From assembly GCF_913777145.1 (NCBI RefSeq), contig NZ_CAJYPS010000029.1:1-64000 (forward strand): a DNA stretch of 64,000 nucleotides, given 5' to 3'. The DNA comes from an uncultured Roseateles sp. Lineage in GTDB: Bacteria; Pseudomonadota; Gammaproteobacteria; Burkholderiales; Burkholderiaceae_C. The stretch's first letter is position 1. Each line of letters starts with the position of its first letter. Shown piece after piece: positions 37,611 to 46,227 of this stretch. A program made the translations under genes and the position numbers. Below the pieces are notes generated by a model, which was not told the DNA's origin, searched no databases, and saw nothing but the letters and a program-made list of their open reading frames with translations.

Positions 37611-37962
37611 GCGGGGGGTCTCGAAATAACGCGCCCGAACGGCTCGGGCGGCCGGATTGTGGCTCAATGCGCGACCTCTGGCGCCCAGGCTTCACGGAAC
37701 ACTTCACACCTTGTCCTGGCGCAAACCCCGTGGCGATGGGGTTTGGAGGCCCATGAACCCCTGGCAAGACCTGACCCCTGAGCTTTTCGACCCGGTTCGG
37801 CGCGATCCTCGACGCCTCCCGGCGCCCCGCGGGAAACACACCCTGAAACAAAGTCGCGCGACCGTCGCCACAGACTGGCCCCACGCAGGTCAGCAAGACC
37901 TGACACCCAAGGCTTGCCGCAGCGGCTCGACCCGCATCGAAAAAACGGCGCCGGAAAAACGC
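37611..37962. other. 350-base gap upstream of HU
   Basis: No gene is supported here. A 7-bp AAACCCC/GGGGTTT dyad (37723-37729 with 37738-37744) has no T-run. The HU promoter should be in this stretch but no strong sigma70 match is visible. Short ORFs on both strands look random. Confidence 0.45.
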
Positions 37963-37992
37963 AAAGGGCCAGCACTTTCGTGCTGGCCCTTT
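37963..37992 (-). terminator. Terminator after tRNA-Leu
   Basis: A 12-bp perfect stem AAAGGGCCAGCA (37963-37974) with TGCTGGCCCTTT (37981-37992) around a six-base loop. It lies just past the 3' end of the minus-strand tRNA. A T5 follows on the plus strand and TTTGCGTTTTT on the minus strand, so it can act in both directions. Confidence 0.85.
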
Positions 37993-37997
37993 TTGTT

Positions 37998-38082
<85 letters not shown>

Positions 38083-38136
38083 TCTCAGGCAAGACCGCCA
38101 CTATAGCCTATTTTTGGCGGCCTTCAAGAAAAAACT

Positions 38137-39648
38137 TCAGATATCGAATTTGACGCCCTGCGCGAGCGGCAGCTCGCTGGAGTAGTTCACCGTGTTGGTG
38201 GTGCGACGCATATAGGCCTTCCATGCATCCGAGCCACTCTCACGGCCGCCGCCGGTCTCCTTCTCGCCACCAAAGGCGCCACCGATCTCGGCGCCCGAGG
38301 TGCCGATGTTCACGTTGGCAATGCCGCAGTCGCTGCCAGCCGCGCTCATGAAGGCCTCGGCCTCGCGCAGGTCGGTCGTGAAGATGGCCGACGACAGGCC
38401 TTGCGGCACGCCGTTCTGCAGCGCGATCGCCTCTTCCAGCGTCGAGTACTTCAGCGTGTAGAGGATGGGCGCGAAGGTCTCGTGGCGCACCACCTCGGTC
38501 TGTGCAGGCATGCGCACCAGCGCCGGCACCGCGTAGAAGGCCTCGGGGAAGCGCTCGGCCAGCGCGCGCTCGCCGCCCGACACCTGGCCGCCCTGGGCCT
38601 TGGCATCGGCCAGCGCGGCCTGCATCGCGTCAAAAGCCGCACGGTCGATCAGCGGGCCGATCAGCGTGCCCTGCTCCAGCGGCGAACCGATAGGCAGCTG
38701 CGCGCGGGCACGCTCCAGGCGCTCGACCAGCGCGTCATGGATGCTCTCGTGCGCGATCACGCGGCGCGTGGTCGTGCAGCGCTGGCCGGCCGTGCCGTAG
38801 GCGCCAAACAGGATGCCGCGCACCGCCAGCTCCAGGTCGGCGCTGGGCGTCACGATGATGGCGTTGTTGCCACCGAGTTCCAGCAGGCAGCGGCCGAAGC
38901 GCGCCGCCACGCGCGGGCCCACGGCGCGGCCCATGCGGGTGGAGCCGGTGGCCGACACCAGCGCCACGCGGGCATCGTCCACCAGCGCCTCGCCCACATC
39001 GGCGCGGCCGATGACCAGCTCGCTCAGGCCCTCGGGCGCGGCATGGCCGGCGGCGCGATAGGCCTTGAGCGCGCGCTGGAACAGCGCCTGCGTGGCCAGC
39101 GCGGTCAGCGGCGTCTTCTCGGACGGCTTCCACACGCAGGCATCACCGGCCACCAGCGCCAGCGCCGAGTTCCACGCCCACACGGCCACGGGGAAGTTGA
39201 AGGCCGAGATGATGCCCACCACGCCCAGCGGCAGCCACTGCTCCATCATGCGGTGGCCGGGGCGCTCGCTGGCAATCGTCAGGCCGTGCAGCTGGCGGCT
39301 CAAGCCCACCGCGAACTCGCAGATGTCGATCATTTCCTGGACTTCGCCCAGGCCTTCGCTGGTGACCTTGCCAGCCTCTATGGACACCAGCGCGGCCAGC
39401 TGCGCCTTGTGGGCGCGCAGCTCCTCGCCGAACAGGCGGATCAGCTCGCCGCGCTTGGGCGCGGGCACCACACGCCAGGCCAGATAGGCCGCATGCGCGC
39501 GGCCCACGGCGGCTTGCATGTCGGCGGCGCTGGCGGTGGGCAGTTGGGCCAGCACGGCGCCGTCTATGGGCGAGCGCACGGTCAGGTCGCCGGCGCCGGA
39601 GAGGTGGACGCCCAGGGCGTCCAGAACGGAAAGGGCTTGTTGCTTCAT
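38137..39648 (-). CDS. amaB: L-2-aminoadipate-6-semialdehyde dehydrogenase (ALDH7/AmaB type)
   Basis: 503 residues of the antiquitin/ALDH7 group, oxidising aminoadipate semialdehyde (in equilibrium with piperideine-6-carboxylate) to 2-aminoadipate with NAD. Catalytic Cys291 in GQRCTTTRR, general base in LELGGNNAI, and the family's C-terminal GGAFGGEKETGGGRESGSD. The gene before it on the minus strand encodes a saccharopine-dehydrogenase-fold enzyme ten bases away, so both act in lysine breakdown. The ATG at 39648 is preferred over 39657. Confidence 0.9.
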   Translation of the reverse strand: MKQQALSVLDALGVHLSGAGDLTVRSPIDGAVLAQLPTASAADMQAAVGRAHAAYLAWRVVPAPKRGELIRLFGEELRAHKAQLAALVSIEAGKVTSEGLGEVQEMIDICEFAVGLSRQLHGLTIASERPGHRMMEQWLPLGVVGIISAFNFPVAVWAWNSALALVAGDACVWKPSEKTPLTALATQALFQRALKAYRAAGHAAPEGLSELVIGRADVGEALVDDARVALVSATGSTRMGRAVGPRVAARFGRCLLELGGNNAIIVTPSADLELAVRGILFGAYGTAGQRCTTTRRVIAHESIHDALVERLERARAQLPIGSPLEQGTLIGPLIDRAAFDAMQAALADAKAQGGQVSGGERALAERFPEAFYAVPALVRMPAQTEVVRHETFAPILYTLKYSTLEEAIALQNGVPQGLSSAIFTTDLREAEAFMSAAGSDCGIANVNIGTSGAEIGGAFGGEKETGGGRESGSDAWKAYMRRTTNTVNYSSELPLAQGVKFDI

Positions 39649-39658
39649 GGCCGGCATC

Positions 39659-40753
39659 TTAGGAAATCGACTCGACCTGGCGCGACTGCTGGTAGGCCGA
39701 GCCGAAGCGGTTGGCCAGAAAGTCCGGCAGCGCGACCTGCTCCTGGCGGATGAAGCCCGACTGCGGCAGCTTGCCCGCGCGGAACAGGTCCACCGCGGCG
39801 CAGATGCCGGCGGCGGTGGTGATCTGGATCGCGCTCAGCGGCTGGGCGCCATCGCGCGTCGCGAAGATCTTGCGCGCGAACACCTCCTGCAGCAGCACGC
39901 CGTTCTTCATGCCCGACACGGTCACGAACACCAGCACCACATCCTGCATGGTGGCCGGCATGCTCTTGCGCATGATGGCCTTGAGGTTCTCCTGGTCGCC
40001 CTTGAGGCCCAGGTCGCCCAGCAGGAACTGCATCAGGTCGCGATGGCCGGGGTAGCGCACGGTCTTGTAGTCGAGGTTGCGCACCTTGCCCGCCCAGGTC
40101 TCGCACAGGGTGCCCAGGCCCCCGGAGGTGTTGAAGGCCTCGTATTCGGTGCCGTCCAGGCTGAAGTGCTCCAGGCCCTCCAGCGGCAGCGCGGCGATGG
40201 TCTCGCCCTCGTGCACCGCTTCGCAGGGGTGGCAGTACTCGTTGATCAGGCCATCCACCGACCAGGTCAGGTTGTACTTGAGCTTGTTGGTGGGGAAGGC
40301 CGGCAGCGCGCCCACGCGCATCTGCACGTCGCGCACCTCGTCGAACTGGCTGGCCAGGTGATGGGCCACGATGCCGATGAAACCCGGCGCCAGGCCGCAT
40401 TGCGGCATGAAGGCGGTCTTGGCGCCCTGGGCCAGCTTCTTGATCGCCTTGGTGGCAGCCACGTCCTCGGTCAGGTCGAAGTAGTGGCAGCCGCACTCCA
40501 GCGCCAGCTCGGCCGCGGTGATGGCCAGGTGGTAGGGCAGCGCGTTGACGACCGCATCCTTGCCGCGCAGCTGGGCGGCGAGCGCGCCGCGGTTGTCGCT
40601 GTCCACCTCGGCGGTGGCAATGCCCTCGGCGGCCAGCACCTTCAGATAGGACGGGTTCTTGTCCAGCACGGTGACCTGGTAGTCGCCGGTGGCGTGCAGC
40701 AGGCGGGCGATGGTCTGGCCGATATGGCCGGCGCCGAGCAGGGCAACTTTCAT
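39659..40753 (-). CDS. Saccharopine dehydrogenase-family protein, probable L-lysine 6-dehydrogenase
   Basis: 364 residues: a Rossmann N-terminus (VALLGAGHIGQTIARLL) and the C-terminal catalytic domain of the saccharopine dehydrogenase family, with PQCGLAPGF. In operons with ALDH7 this fold usually is lysine 6-dehydrogenase, which deaminates the epsilon carbon of lysine to the semialdehyde oxidised by the next enzyme. Carboxynorspermidine dehydrogenase is an alternative but does not fit the context. Divergent from an Lrp-type gene across a 127-base control region. Confidence 0.75.
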   Translation of the reverse strand: MKVALLGAGHIGQTIARLLHATGDYQVTVLDKNPSYLKVLAAEGIATAEVDSDNRGALAAQLRGKDAVVNALPYHLAITAAELALECGCHYFDLTEDVAATKAIKKLAQGAKTAFMPQCGLAPGFIGIVAHHLASQFDEVRDVQMRVGALPAFPTNKLKYNLTWSVDGLINEYCHPCEAVHEGETIAALPLEGLEHFSLDGTEYEAFNTSGGLGTLCETWAGKVRNLDYKTVRYPGHRDLMQFLLGDLGLKGDQENLKAIMRKSMPATMQDVVLVFVTVSGMKNGVLLQEVFARKIFATRDGAQPLSAIQITTAAGICAAVDLFRAGKLPQSGFIRQEQVALPDFLANRFGSAYQQSRQVESIS

Positions 40754-40810
40754 GGGGTACTCCGTGAAGCAAGAGGGATGAGGATTGGCCCGCACTCTAG
40801 GCAGGGGTGG

Positions 40811-40857
40811 TGACGAAAGAAAGCGATACTTCGACGAAGTCAATGCTTGATTCGTCA
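40811..40857. promoter_or_regulatory. Nested dyad, probable Lrp-family binding region
   Basis: TGACGAA (40811-40817) and TTCGTCA (40851-40857) are inverted repeats whose centre, 40834, is exactly that of the inner palindrome ACTTCGACGAAGT (40828-40840). GACGAA also recurs directly at 40812 and 40833, a 21-bp step. Two-turn phasing and concentric symmetry fit an Lrp/AsnC octamer wrapping DNA. Lies between the lysine genes and their putative regulator. Confidence 0.65.
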
Positions 40858-40880
40858 TATCGACCATCGAATTCGCCGCT

Positions 40881-41345
40881 ATGGATGATTCAGGGGTAAA
40901 CACCAGGGCCGCATCGGACGAGCTGGACCGCCGCCTCATCCTGCTGCTGCAAGCCAATGCGCGCGAAAGCACGGCCACGCTGGCGCGCAAGCTGGGCGTG
41001 GCGCGCACCACGGTGGTCGCACGGCTGGCGCGGCTGGAGGCCAGCGGTCGCATCGTGGGCTACACCGCGCGCCTGGGCGGCAGCGAGGCCGGCCGCAGCG
41101 TGCAGGCCTTTGTGGGCATCACGGTCAGCCCCAAGGCCGGCCGCGAGGTGGTGAAGCGCCTCAGCGCGCTGCCCGAGCTGCGCCAGCTCGCGTCGGTCAG
41201 CGGCGAGTTCGACTACATGGCGCTGCTGAGCGCCGACACCACTGCGCGCCTGGATGCACTGCTGGACGAGATAGGCGAGATCGACGGCGTGCTGCGCACC
41301 AACAGCTCGGTGGTGCTGGCGCTGCGCGTGGACCGGCAGACCTGA
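40881..41345 (+). CDS. Lrp/AsnC-family transcriptional regulator
   Basis: 154 residues: N-terminal winged helix-turn-helix (LDRRLILLLQANARESTATLARKLGVARTTV), then the RAM/ACT effector domain with VSGEFDYMALL. Likely senses lysine or a catabolite and controls the divergent lysine dehydrogenase operon, as Lrp-type regulators usually do for adjacent amino-acid genes. Probably autoregulated through the shared dyad. Confidence 0.92.
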   Translation: MDDSGVNTRAASDELDRRLILLLQANARESTATLARKLGVARTTVVARLARLEASGRIVGYTARLGGSEAGRSVQAFVGITVSPKAGREVVKRLSALPELRQLASVSGEFDYMALLSADTTARLDALLDEIGEIDGVLRTNSSVVLALRVDRQT

Positions 41346-41410
41346 CCCCCGACACCCCCGCGCGCGGCCAACTTGCGGCAGCATCCGGCACTCACCCAAG
41401 GAGACTCACG

Positions 41411-41983
41411 ATGACCTGGTTGGCCCTCGGCCTGGCCCTGTTTCTGGGCATACACCTGACCCGCGCCTTCACGCCCCGCTGGCGCGAGGCCCAGATCGCC
41501 CGCATGGGCGCGCTGGGCTGGAAGGGCTTCTACACCGTCGTGTCGCTGATCGGCTTCCTGCTGATCCTGTGGGGCTTCCAGCAGGCCCGGCTGCAGCCGG
41601 TGGTGCTGTGGGCACCAATTCGCGGCATGAACCACCTGGCCGCGATGCTGACGCTGGTGGCCTTCGTGCTGCTGGCCGCGGCCTATGTGCCGCGCAACCA
41701 CCTCAAGGCCAGGCTTCAGCATCCGATGACGCTGGCGGTCAAGACCTGGGCGCTGGCCCACCTGCTGGCCAACAACACGCTGGCCGACCTGATGCTGTTC
41801 GGCAGCTTCCTGCTGTGGTCGGTGCTGGTGTTCCGCGCCGCGCGCCGCCGCCCGGCCCCGCCCCAGCCTGCGCCCACCGCGGCGGGCACGGCCGCCACGG
41901 TGGTGGTGGGTATCGCCGCCTGGGCCGCGATGGCCTTCTGGCTGCACGCCGCCTGGCTGGGCATCGCACCGCTGGGGCGCTGA
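41411..41983 (+). CDS. NnrU family membrane protein
   Basis: 190-residue protein with five or six membrane helices, close to NnrU, first named near nitric-oxide-related genes. Signature FLGIHLTRAFTPRWRE near the N-terminus and NHLAAMLTLVAFVLLAAAYVP. An AAGGAG site precedes the ATG. The family function is uncertain; no denitrification genes are near. Confidence 0.85.
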   Translation: MTWLALGLALFLGIHLTRAFTPRWREAQIARMGALGWKGFYTVVSLIGFLLILWGFQQARLQPVVLWAPIRGMNHLAAMLTLVAFVLLAAAYVPRNHLKARLQHPMTLAVKTWALAHLLANNTLADLMLFGSFLLWSVLVFRAARRRPAPPQPAPTAAGTAATVVVGIAAWAAMAFWLHAAWLGIAPLGR

Positions 41984-41987
41984 GCGC

Positions 41988-42482
41988 ATGAGCGCTGTCC
42001 GCATACGGCCGGTGCAGCCGGCCGACGAGGCCGCCTTCGTGGCCGCCGCCCGGGCCAGCCGCCGCCTGCACCGGCCCTGGGTGACGGCGCCCGACAGCGC
42101 CGAGGCTTTCTCACGCTATCTGCAGCGCTTCGATGGCGAAGCCCACCACGGCTTCCTGGTCGAGACGCCCGAGCGCCTGGTGGGCGCCATCCACCTCACC
42201 AACATCGTGATGGGTGCCTTCCGCAGCGGCTATCTGGGCTACTACGCGTTCGCCGGCGCCACCGGCCAGGGCCTGATGACCCAGGGCCTGAACGCGGTGG
42301 TGCGCCACGCATTCAAGCAACTGGGCCTGCACCGTGTGGAGGCCAACATCCAGCCGGCCAACAGCGCGTCCATCGCGCTGGCCCGGCGCTGCGGCTTCCA
42401 GCTGGAGGGCTATTCGCCGCGCTACCTGAAGATTGGCGGCCGCTGGCGCGATCACGAGCGCTGGGCCCGGCTGGCCCCCTGA
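41988..42482 (+). CDS. GNAT acetyltransferase, RimJ-like
   Basis: 164 residues with a complete GNAT fold: VGAIHLTNIV (strand 4), the acetyl-CoA loop in ATGQGLMTQGLNAVV, and HRVEANIQPANSASIALARRCGF, matching the RimJ/RimL group that acetylates protein alpha-amino groups. The exact substrate is unknown. Begins four bases after the NnrU gene, probably the same transcript. Confidence 0.88.
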   Translation: MSAVRIRPVQPADEAAFVAAARASRRLHRPWVTAPDSAEAFSRYLQRFDGEAHHGFLVETPERLVGAIHLTNIVMGAFRSGYLGYYAFAGATGQGLMTQGLNAVVRHAFKQLGLHRVEANIQPANSASIALARRCGFQLEGYSPRYLKIGGRWRDHERWARLAP

Positions 42483-42527
42483 ATTCCCCAGGGCAGCCCA
42501 AGCCCTGTCCACCCCTAGACTGACCCG

Positions 42528-43322
42528 GTGCCCACCCTCGCCGCCCGCCTTGCCCGCCTCCGCCCGCTGCGCTGGGCGCTCGCGCTGCTGCTGGTGGCGC
42601 TGAGCCTGCCCGCGGCGGCACGCAGCTTCACCGCCTGCGCCGAGCCGGGCGAGGGCCCGCCGCTGCTGTACCGCTCGCCCAACCAGCCGGCCCTGCTGCT
42701 GGGTTTCACCGCCGAGTTCTGGCCCCAGTTGTTCCGCGGCATGGGGCATGAGCTGCGCCTGGTGGACCTGCCCTTCAAGCGCTGCCTGCACGCGGTGAGC
42801 ACCGGCGAGGTGGACTTCGTGCTGGGCGCCTACCGTGACCCCGAGCGCGAGCGCACGCTGGTGTTTTCGGTGCCGGTACGCACGCTCACACCCCAGGTCT
42901 TCTTCCGCCGCGACCGGCCGCTCGCGCTGCACAGCCGCATAGACCTCAAGCGCTGGCATGGCTGCGGCCTGGCGGGGGCCAGCTACGCCCACTATGGCCT
43001 GGCACCCGGCGACCTGGACCAGGGTGCCCGCAGCTACCGCACGCTGATGGAGAAGCTGATGCTGGGCCGCTGCGACTACATCGTCGAGGAGCTGGAGGTG
43101 GTGCAGCGCCTGGGCCTGGGCCCGGTGGACTACCTGGCCCAGCCCTGGCTGGGCCACGGGCCGGTGCCGGATGCGCCCGCGCCCACCATCCACGTGGCCG
43201 CAGCCCAGGGCAGCGCGGCAGCGGCGCTGATGCCGGCACTGGACGCGGCCTTCGCGCGTGCGCAGAAGTCCGGCGAGCTGATGCGGGTGTGGCGCCGCCA
43301 CGCCGGCGACCTGCCGTTCTGA
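42528..43322 (+). CDS. Periplasmic solute-binding protein, family 3
   Basis: 264 residues: signal peptide (ALALLLVALSLPAAA, cut near residue 32), then an amino-acid-type binding fold with DLPFKRCLHAVSTGEVDFVLGAYRDPERERTLVFS. No ABC permease or ATPase is next to it, so it may be an orphan sensor or binding protein. Two cysteines lie in the mature part. GTG start. Function beyond ligand binding is unknown. Confidence 0.8.
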   Translation: MPTLAARLARLRPLRWALALLLVALSLPAAARSFTACAEPGEGPPLLYRSPNQPALLLGFTAEFWPQLFRGMGHELRLVDLPFKRCLHAVSTGEVDFVLGAYRDPERERTLVFSVPVRTLTPQVFFRRDRPLALHSRIDLKRWHGCGLAGASYAHYGLAPGDLDQGARSYRTLMEKLMLGRCDYIVEELEVVQRLGLGPVDYLAQPWLGHGPVPDAPAPTIHVAAAQGSAAAALMPALDAAFARAQKSGELMRVWRRHAGDLPF

Positions 43323-43401
43323 GCCGCCCACTTCAAGCGTGGGGGGCCTCTTGCCGGGGCCGGAAGCGCTGTCGATCATGCGCGGGCCACCGGAGACAAG
43401 C

Positions 43402-45600
43402 ATGGCCACCACCCGCAAAGCCCGCGCCGCGGCCGCGTCGAACACGCCGCTGCCGCGCCTGGATGCCCGCCCCGACCGCCTGGACCTGCGCGACCTGCCC
43501 TACCGGCCGCCGCTGCGCTCGCTGCCGCCGCGCTGGCCGCTGGACGCCGACCTGAAGAAGCTGCTGCCCGCCTATGTGAAGGCCGGCCGCATCCTGGACC
43601 AGGGCAACGAGGGCGCCTGCACCGGCTTCGGCCTGGCCTGCGTGACCAACTACCTGTACTGGCTGCGCCACCTGCAGGCCGGCGGCCGCACGCCCCCTGA
43701 GCTGGTCAGCCCGCGCATGTTCTACGAGCTGGCCAAGCTCTACGACGAATGGCCGGGGCAGGACTACGAGGGTTCCTCCTGCCGTGGCGCACTCAAGGGC
43801 TGGCACAAGCACGGCGTGTGCAGCAGCACGCTGTGGCCCTATCCGGTGAGCGCCCGGGGCGAGGGTCAGTTCGTGCGCCCGCTGCCCGGCTGGGACGACG
43901 ACGCGCCCCGCCGCCCGCTGGGCGTGTACTACCGCGTGGACCGCCGCTCCGTCGTCGACCTGCAGGCCGCCATCCTCGAGATCGGCGCGGTCTATGTGTC
44001 GGCCGAGGTGCATGAGGGCTGGTCGCTGGCCGCCAGCACCCAGCCCATCAACCACGACCAGCTGCCCCGCATCCCCGCCCGCGCGCGCAACACCGGCGGC
44101 CATGCGTTCGCGCTGGTGGGCTACAACGAGCGCGGCTTCGTGGTGCAGAACAGCTGGGGCACGGGTTGGGGCGCCAGCGGCTTTGCGGTGCTGGGCTACG
44201 AGGACTGGGCCAGCAACGGCACAGACGCCTGGGCCGTGGCGCTGGGCGTGCCGCAGGACCTGTCGGACCTGCATCCCGCCGCGCCCAAGACCCGCGGCAA
44301 GGCCGCGGCCACCGCCCCGACCAGCGGGTTCCGGGTCGCAGCCGGCCAGGGCCTGGGCGCGGTGGGCTCCACGCTGCGGCAGGACGACAACCCGCGCGAC
44401 GACCCCTGGCCGGTCAAGCACGACTTCCTGCACAAGCCCTACCAGCCACTGCGCACCGACCAGGCCTACACGCACACGCTGGTGTCGGGCAACAACGGCC
44501 AGCTGATGGCGACCGACTTCACCCGCGCCCGCGACGATCGCCTGGGCCTGGCGCGCGAGATCCTGGTCGAGCGCCCGCTGGCCTGGACCGACGGCGGCAA
44601 GACGCTCAAGCTCGTGCTCTATGCCCATGGCGGGCTGAACGCCGAGAACGAGTCGGTGCAGCGCATCCGCGTGCTGGCGCCCTATTTCCTGGCCAACGGC
44701 CTCTACCCGGTGTTCTTCACCTGGAAGACCGGCCCCGGCGAGACCCTGCTGGACATGCTGGACGACCTGCGCCGCCGCGTCATCGGCGGTGACCGCAGCG
44801 AGGGCTGGCTGGACCGGCTGCGCGAGGCCGCGGCCGAGGCCAAGGACCGCGCGATCGAGGCCGTGGGCCGGCAGTTCGCGCGCGGCATCTGGAGCGAGAT
44901 GCGCGAGAACGCGGCCGGCGGTGCCACGCCCGACCATGTGCTGGACCTCAGCGCGCGGCTGCTGCGCGAGCTGCAGGCCGGCCTGGCAAAGCGCGGCCGC
45001 CAGCTGGAGCTGCATCTGGTGGGCCACTCGGCCGGCTCCATCCTGCTGGGCCACCTGCTGGACCGCCTGGCCGCCCCCAAGCCGCTGGCGGTGCGCAGCT
45101 GCGAGCTCTATGCCGCCGCCTGCTCCAGCGGCTTCGCGGTGCAGCACTACGGTGGCGCCCAGCAGGCCGGCGTGCTGGCGCTGCAGGACCTGCGCCTGCA
45201 TGTGCTGACCGATGCCAACGAACGCGCGGACGGCCTGCCCACCGCTGCGGTGGACATCTACGGCAAGTCGCTGCTCTACCTGGTGTCGCGCGCGCTGGAC
45301 GACATCCGCAAGCAGCCGCTGCTGGGCATGGAGCGCGCGCTGGTCAAACCTGACCCCGCGTGGGCCGCCGACCAGTGGGACGCCAACGCGGCCCGCGACG
45401 TGGCGGCCTGGCTCAAGCTGTGGCCCGCCGCCGACCTGCTGCACCGCGTCAGCACGCCCAAGGTGCGCACCACCCGCACCGGCGACCAGATCGCCGCCAG
45501 CCATGGCAGCTTCGACAACAACATCGAGGTGCTGACCGGTACGCTGGAGCGTCTGCGCGGTGGGGCGCTGGTGGCGCCTATGGAGTGGCTGGATTACTAG
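43402..45600 (+). CDS. Papain-like protease fused to an alpha/beta hydrolase
   Basis: 732 residues in two catalytic modules. Residues 25-285 are a C1 papain-fold peptidase: Gln67 and Cys73 in DQGNEGACTGFG, His234 in TGGHAFALVGY and Asn250 in VVQNSWGTGWG complete the tetrad. After a linker of about 110 residues, an alpha/beta hydrolase follows with the oxyanion loop YAHGGLN (409-413) and nucleophile Ser543 in GHSAGS. No signal peptide or membrane helix is seen, so its location is unclear. Start at 43402 with GGAGAC upstream. The fusion is not familiar to me, and substrates are unknown. Confidence 0.8.
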   Translation: MATTRKARAAAASNTPLPRLDARPDRLDLRDLPYRPPLRSLPPRWPLDADLKKLLPAYVKAGRILDQGNEGACTGFGLACVTNYLYWLRHLQAGGRTPPELVSPRMFYELAKLYDEWPGQDYEGSSCRGALKGWHKHGVCSSTLWPYPVSARGEGQFVRPLPGWDDDAPRRPLGVYYRVDRRSVVDLQAAILEIGAVYVSAEVHEGWSLAASTQPINHDQLPRIPARARNTGGHAFALVGYNERGFVVQNSWGTGWGASGFAVLGYEDWASNGTDAWAVALGVPQDLSDLHPAAPKTRGKAAATAPTSGFRVAAGQGLGAVGSTLRQDDNPRDDPWPVKHDFLHKPYQPLRTDQAYTHTLVSGNNGQLMATDFTRARDDRLGLAREILVERPLAWTDGGKTLKLVLYAHGGLNAENESVQRIRVLAPYFLANGLYPVFFTWKTGPGETLLDMLDDLRRRVIGGDRSEGWLDRLREAAAEAKDRAIEAVGRQFARGIWSEMRENAAGGATPDHVLDLSARLLRELQAGLAKRGRQLELHLVGHSAGSILLGHLLDRLAAPKPLAVRSCELYAAACSSGFAVQHYGGAQQAGVLALQDLRLHVLTDANERADGLPTAAVDIYGKSLLYLVSRALDDIRKQPLLGMERALVKPDPAWAADQWDANAARDVAAWLKLWPAADLLHRVSTPKVRTTRTGDQIAASHGSFDNNIEVLTGTLERLRGGALVAPMEWLDY

Positions 45601-45676
45601 ACCACCCCCTACCGGCTTCGCCGGCCCCCTCAAGGGGGCACCGCCGACGGACCGGCAGAGCCGGATCCGTGGCGGT
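45601..45676. repeat. REP-like element of three hairpins
   Basis: Three consecutive palindromes directly after the protease stop: CCGGC-TTC-GCCGG (45612-45624), GCCCCC-TCAA-GGGGGC (45624-45639), and a long one with arms ACCGCC..GGCGGT (45640-45645 with 45671-45676), ACGGA/TCCGT and CCGGC/GCCGG inside. Bulges at 45646 and 45665. The compact tandem hairpins suggest a dispersed intergenic repeat, and may also stop transcription. The first 40 bases resemble an element I associate with Comamonadaceae intergenic regions. Confidence 0.6.
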
Positions 45677-45773
45677 CGCTGGGTAGTTCGAAGGGTGGGG
45701 GTTGATCGACCGCGGGGTGGTGTGGCAACCCCACAGCCCCTGTGATGCTGGTGCGTGAACGAAAATCCGGCTC

Positions 45774-46208
45774 ATGAAATACCTGCACACCATGGTCCGC
45801 GTCGAGAACGTCGAGGCGTCGATGCGTTTCTATTGCGACGCGCTGGGTCTGCGCGAGGTCAAGCGCTTTGACAGCGAAGCCGGCCGCTTCACGCTGATCT
45901 ACCTGGCCGCGCCCGGCGACGAGGACGCCCAGGTCGAGCTGACCTACAACTGGCCCGATGCCGACGGCAAGGGCGAGACCTACACCGGCGGCCGCAACTT
46001 CGGCCATCTGGCCTATGCGGTGGACGACATCTATGCCGCCTGCCAGAAGCTGCAGGACCATGGCGTGCTGATCAACCGCCCGCCGCGCGACGGCCGCATG
46101 GCCTTTGTGCGCTCGCCGGACGGCATCTCGGTGGAGCTGCTGCAGGCCGGCCCCGCGCTGCCGCCGGCCGAGCCCTGGGCCTCCATGCCCAACACCGGCA
46201 GCTGGTAA
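45774..46208 (+). CDS. gloA: Lactoylglutathione lyase (glyoxalase I)
   Basis: 144-residue VOC-fold enzyme that converts the methylglyoxal-glutathione hemithioacetal to S-lactoylglutathione. Metal ligands: His6 in YLHTMVRV, glutamate in VELTYNW, His in FGHLAYAVDD and Glu in ISVELLQ. Length and motifs match the nickel-type bacterial GloA. Confidence 0.95.
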   Translation: MKYLHTMVRVENVEASMRFYCDALGLREVKRFDSEAGRFTLIYLAAPGDEDAQVELTYNWPDADGKGETYTGGRNFGHLAYAVDDIYAACQKLQDHGVLINRPPRDGRMAFVRSPDGISVELLQAGPALPPAEPWASMPNTGSW

Positions 46209-46227
46209 GCCGGCAGCGCCTGGCGTC

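Noticed and set aside
37723-37744. AAACCCC/GGGGTTT dyad as a terminator
   Set aside because: No T-run follows on either strand and no gene ends nearby.
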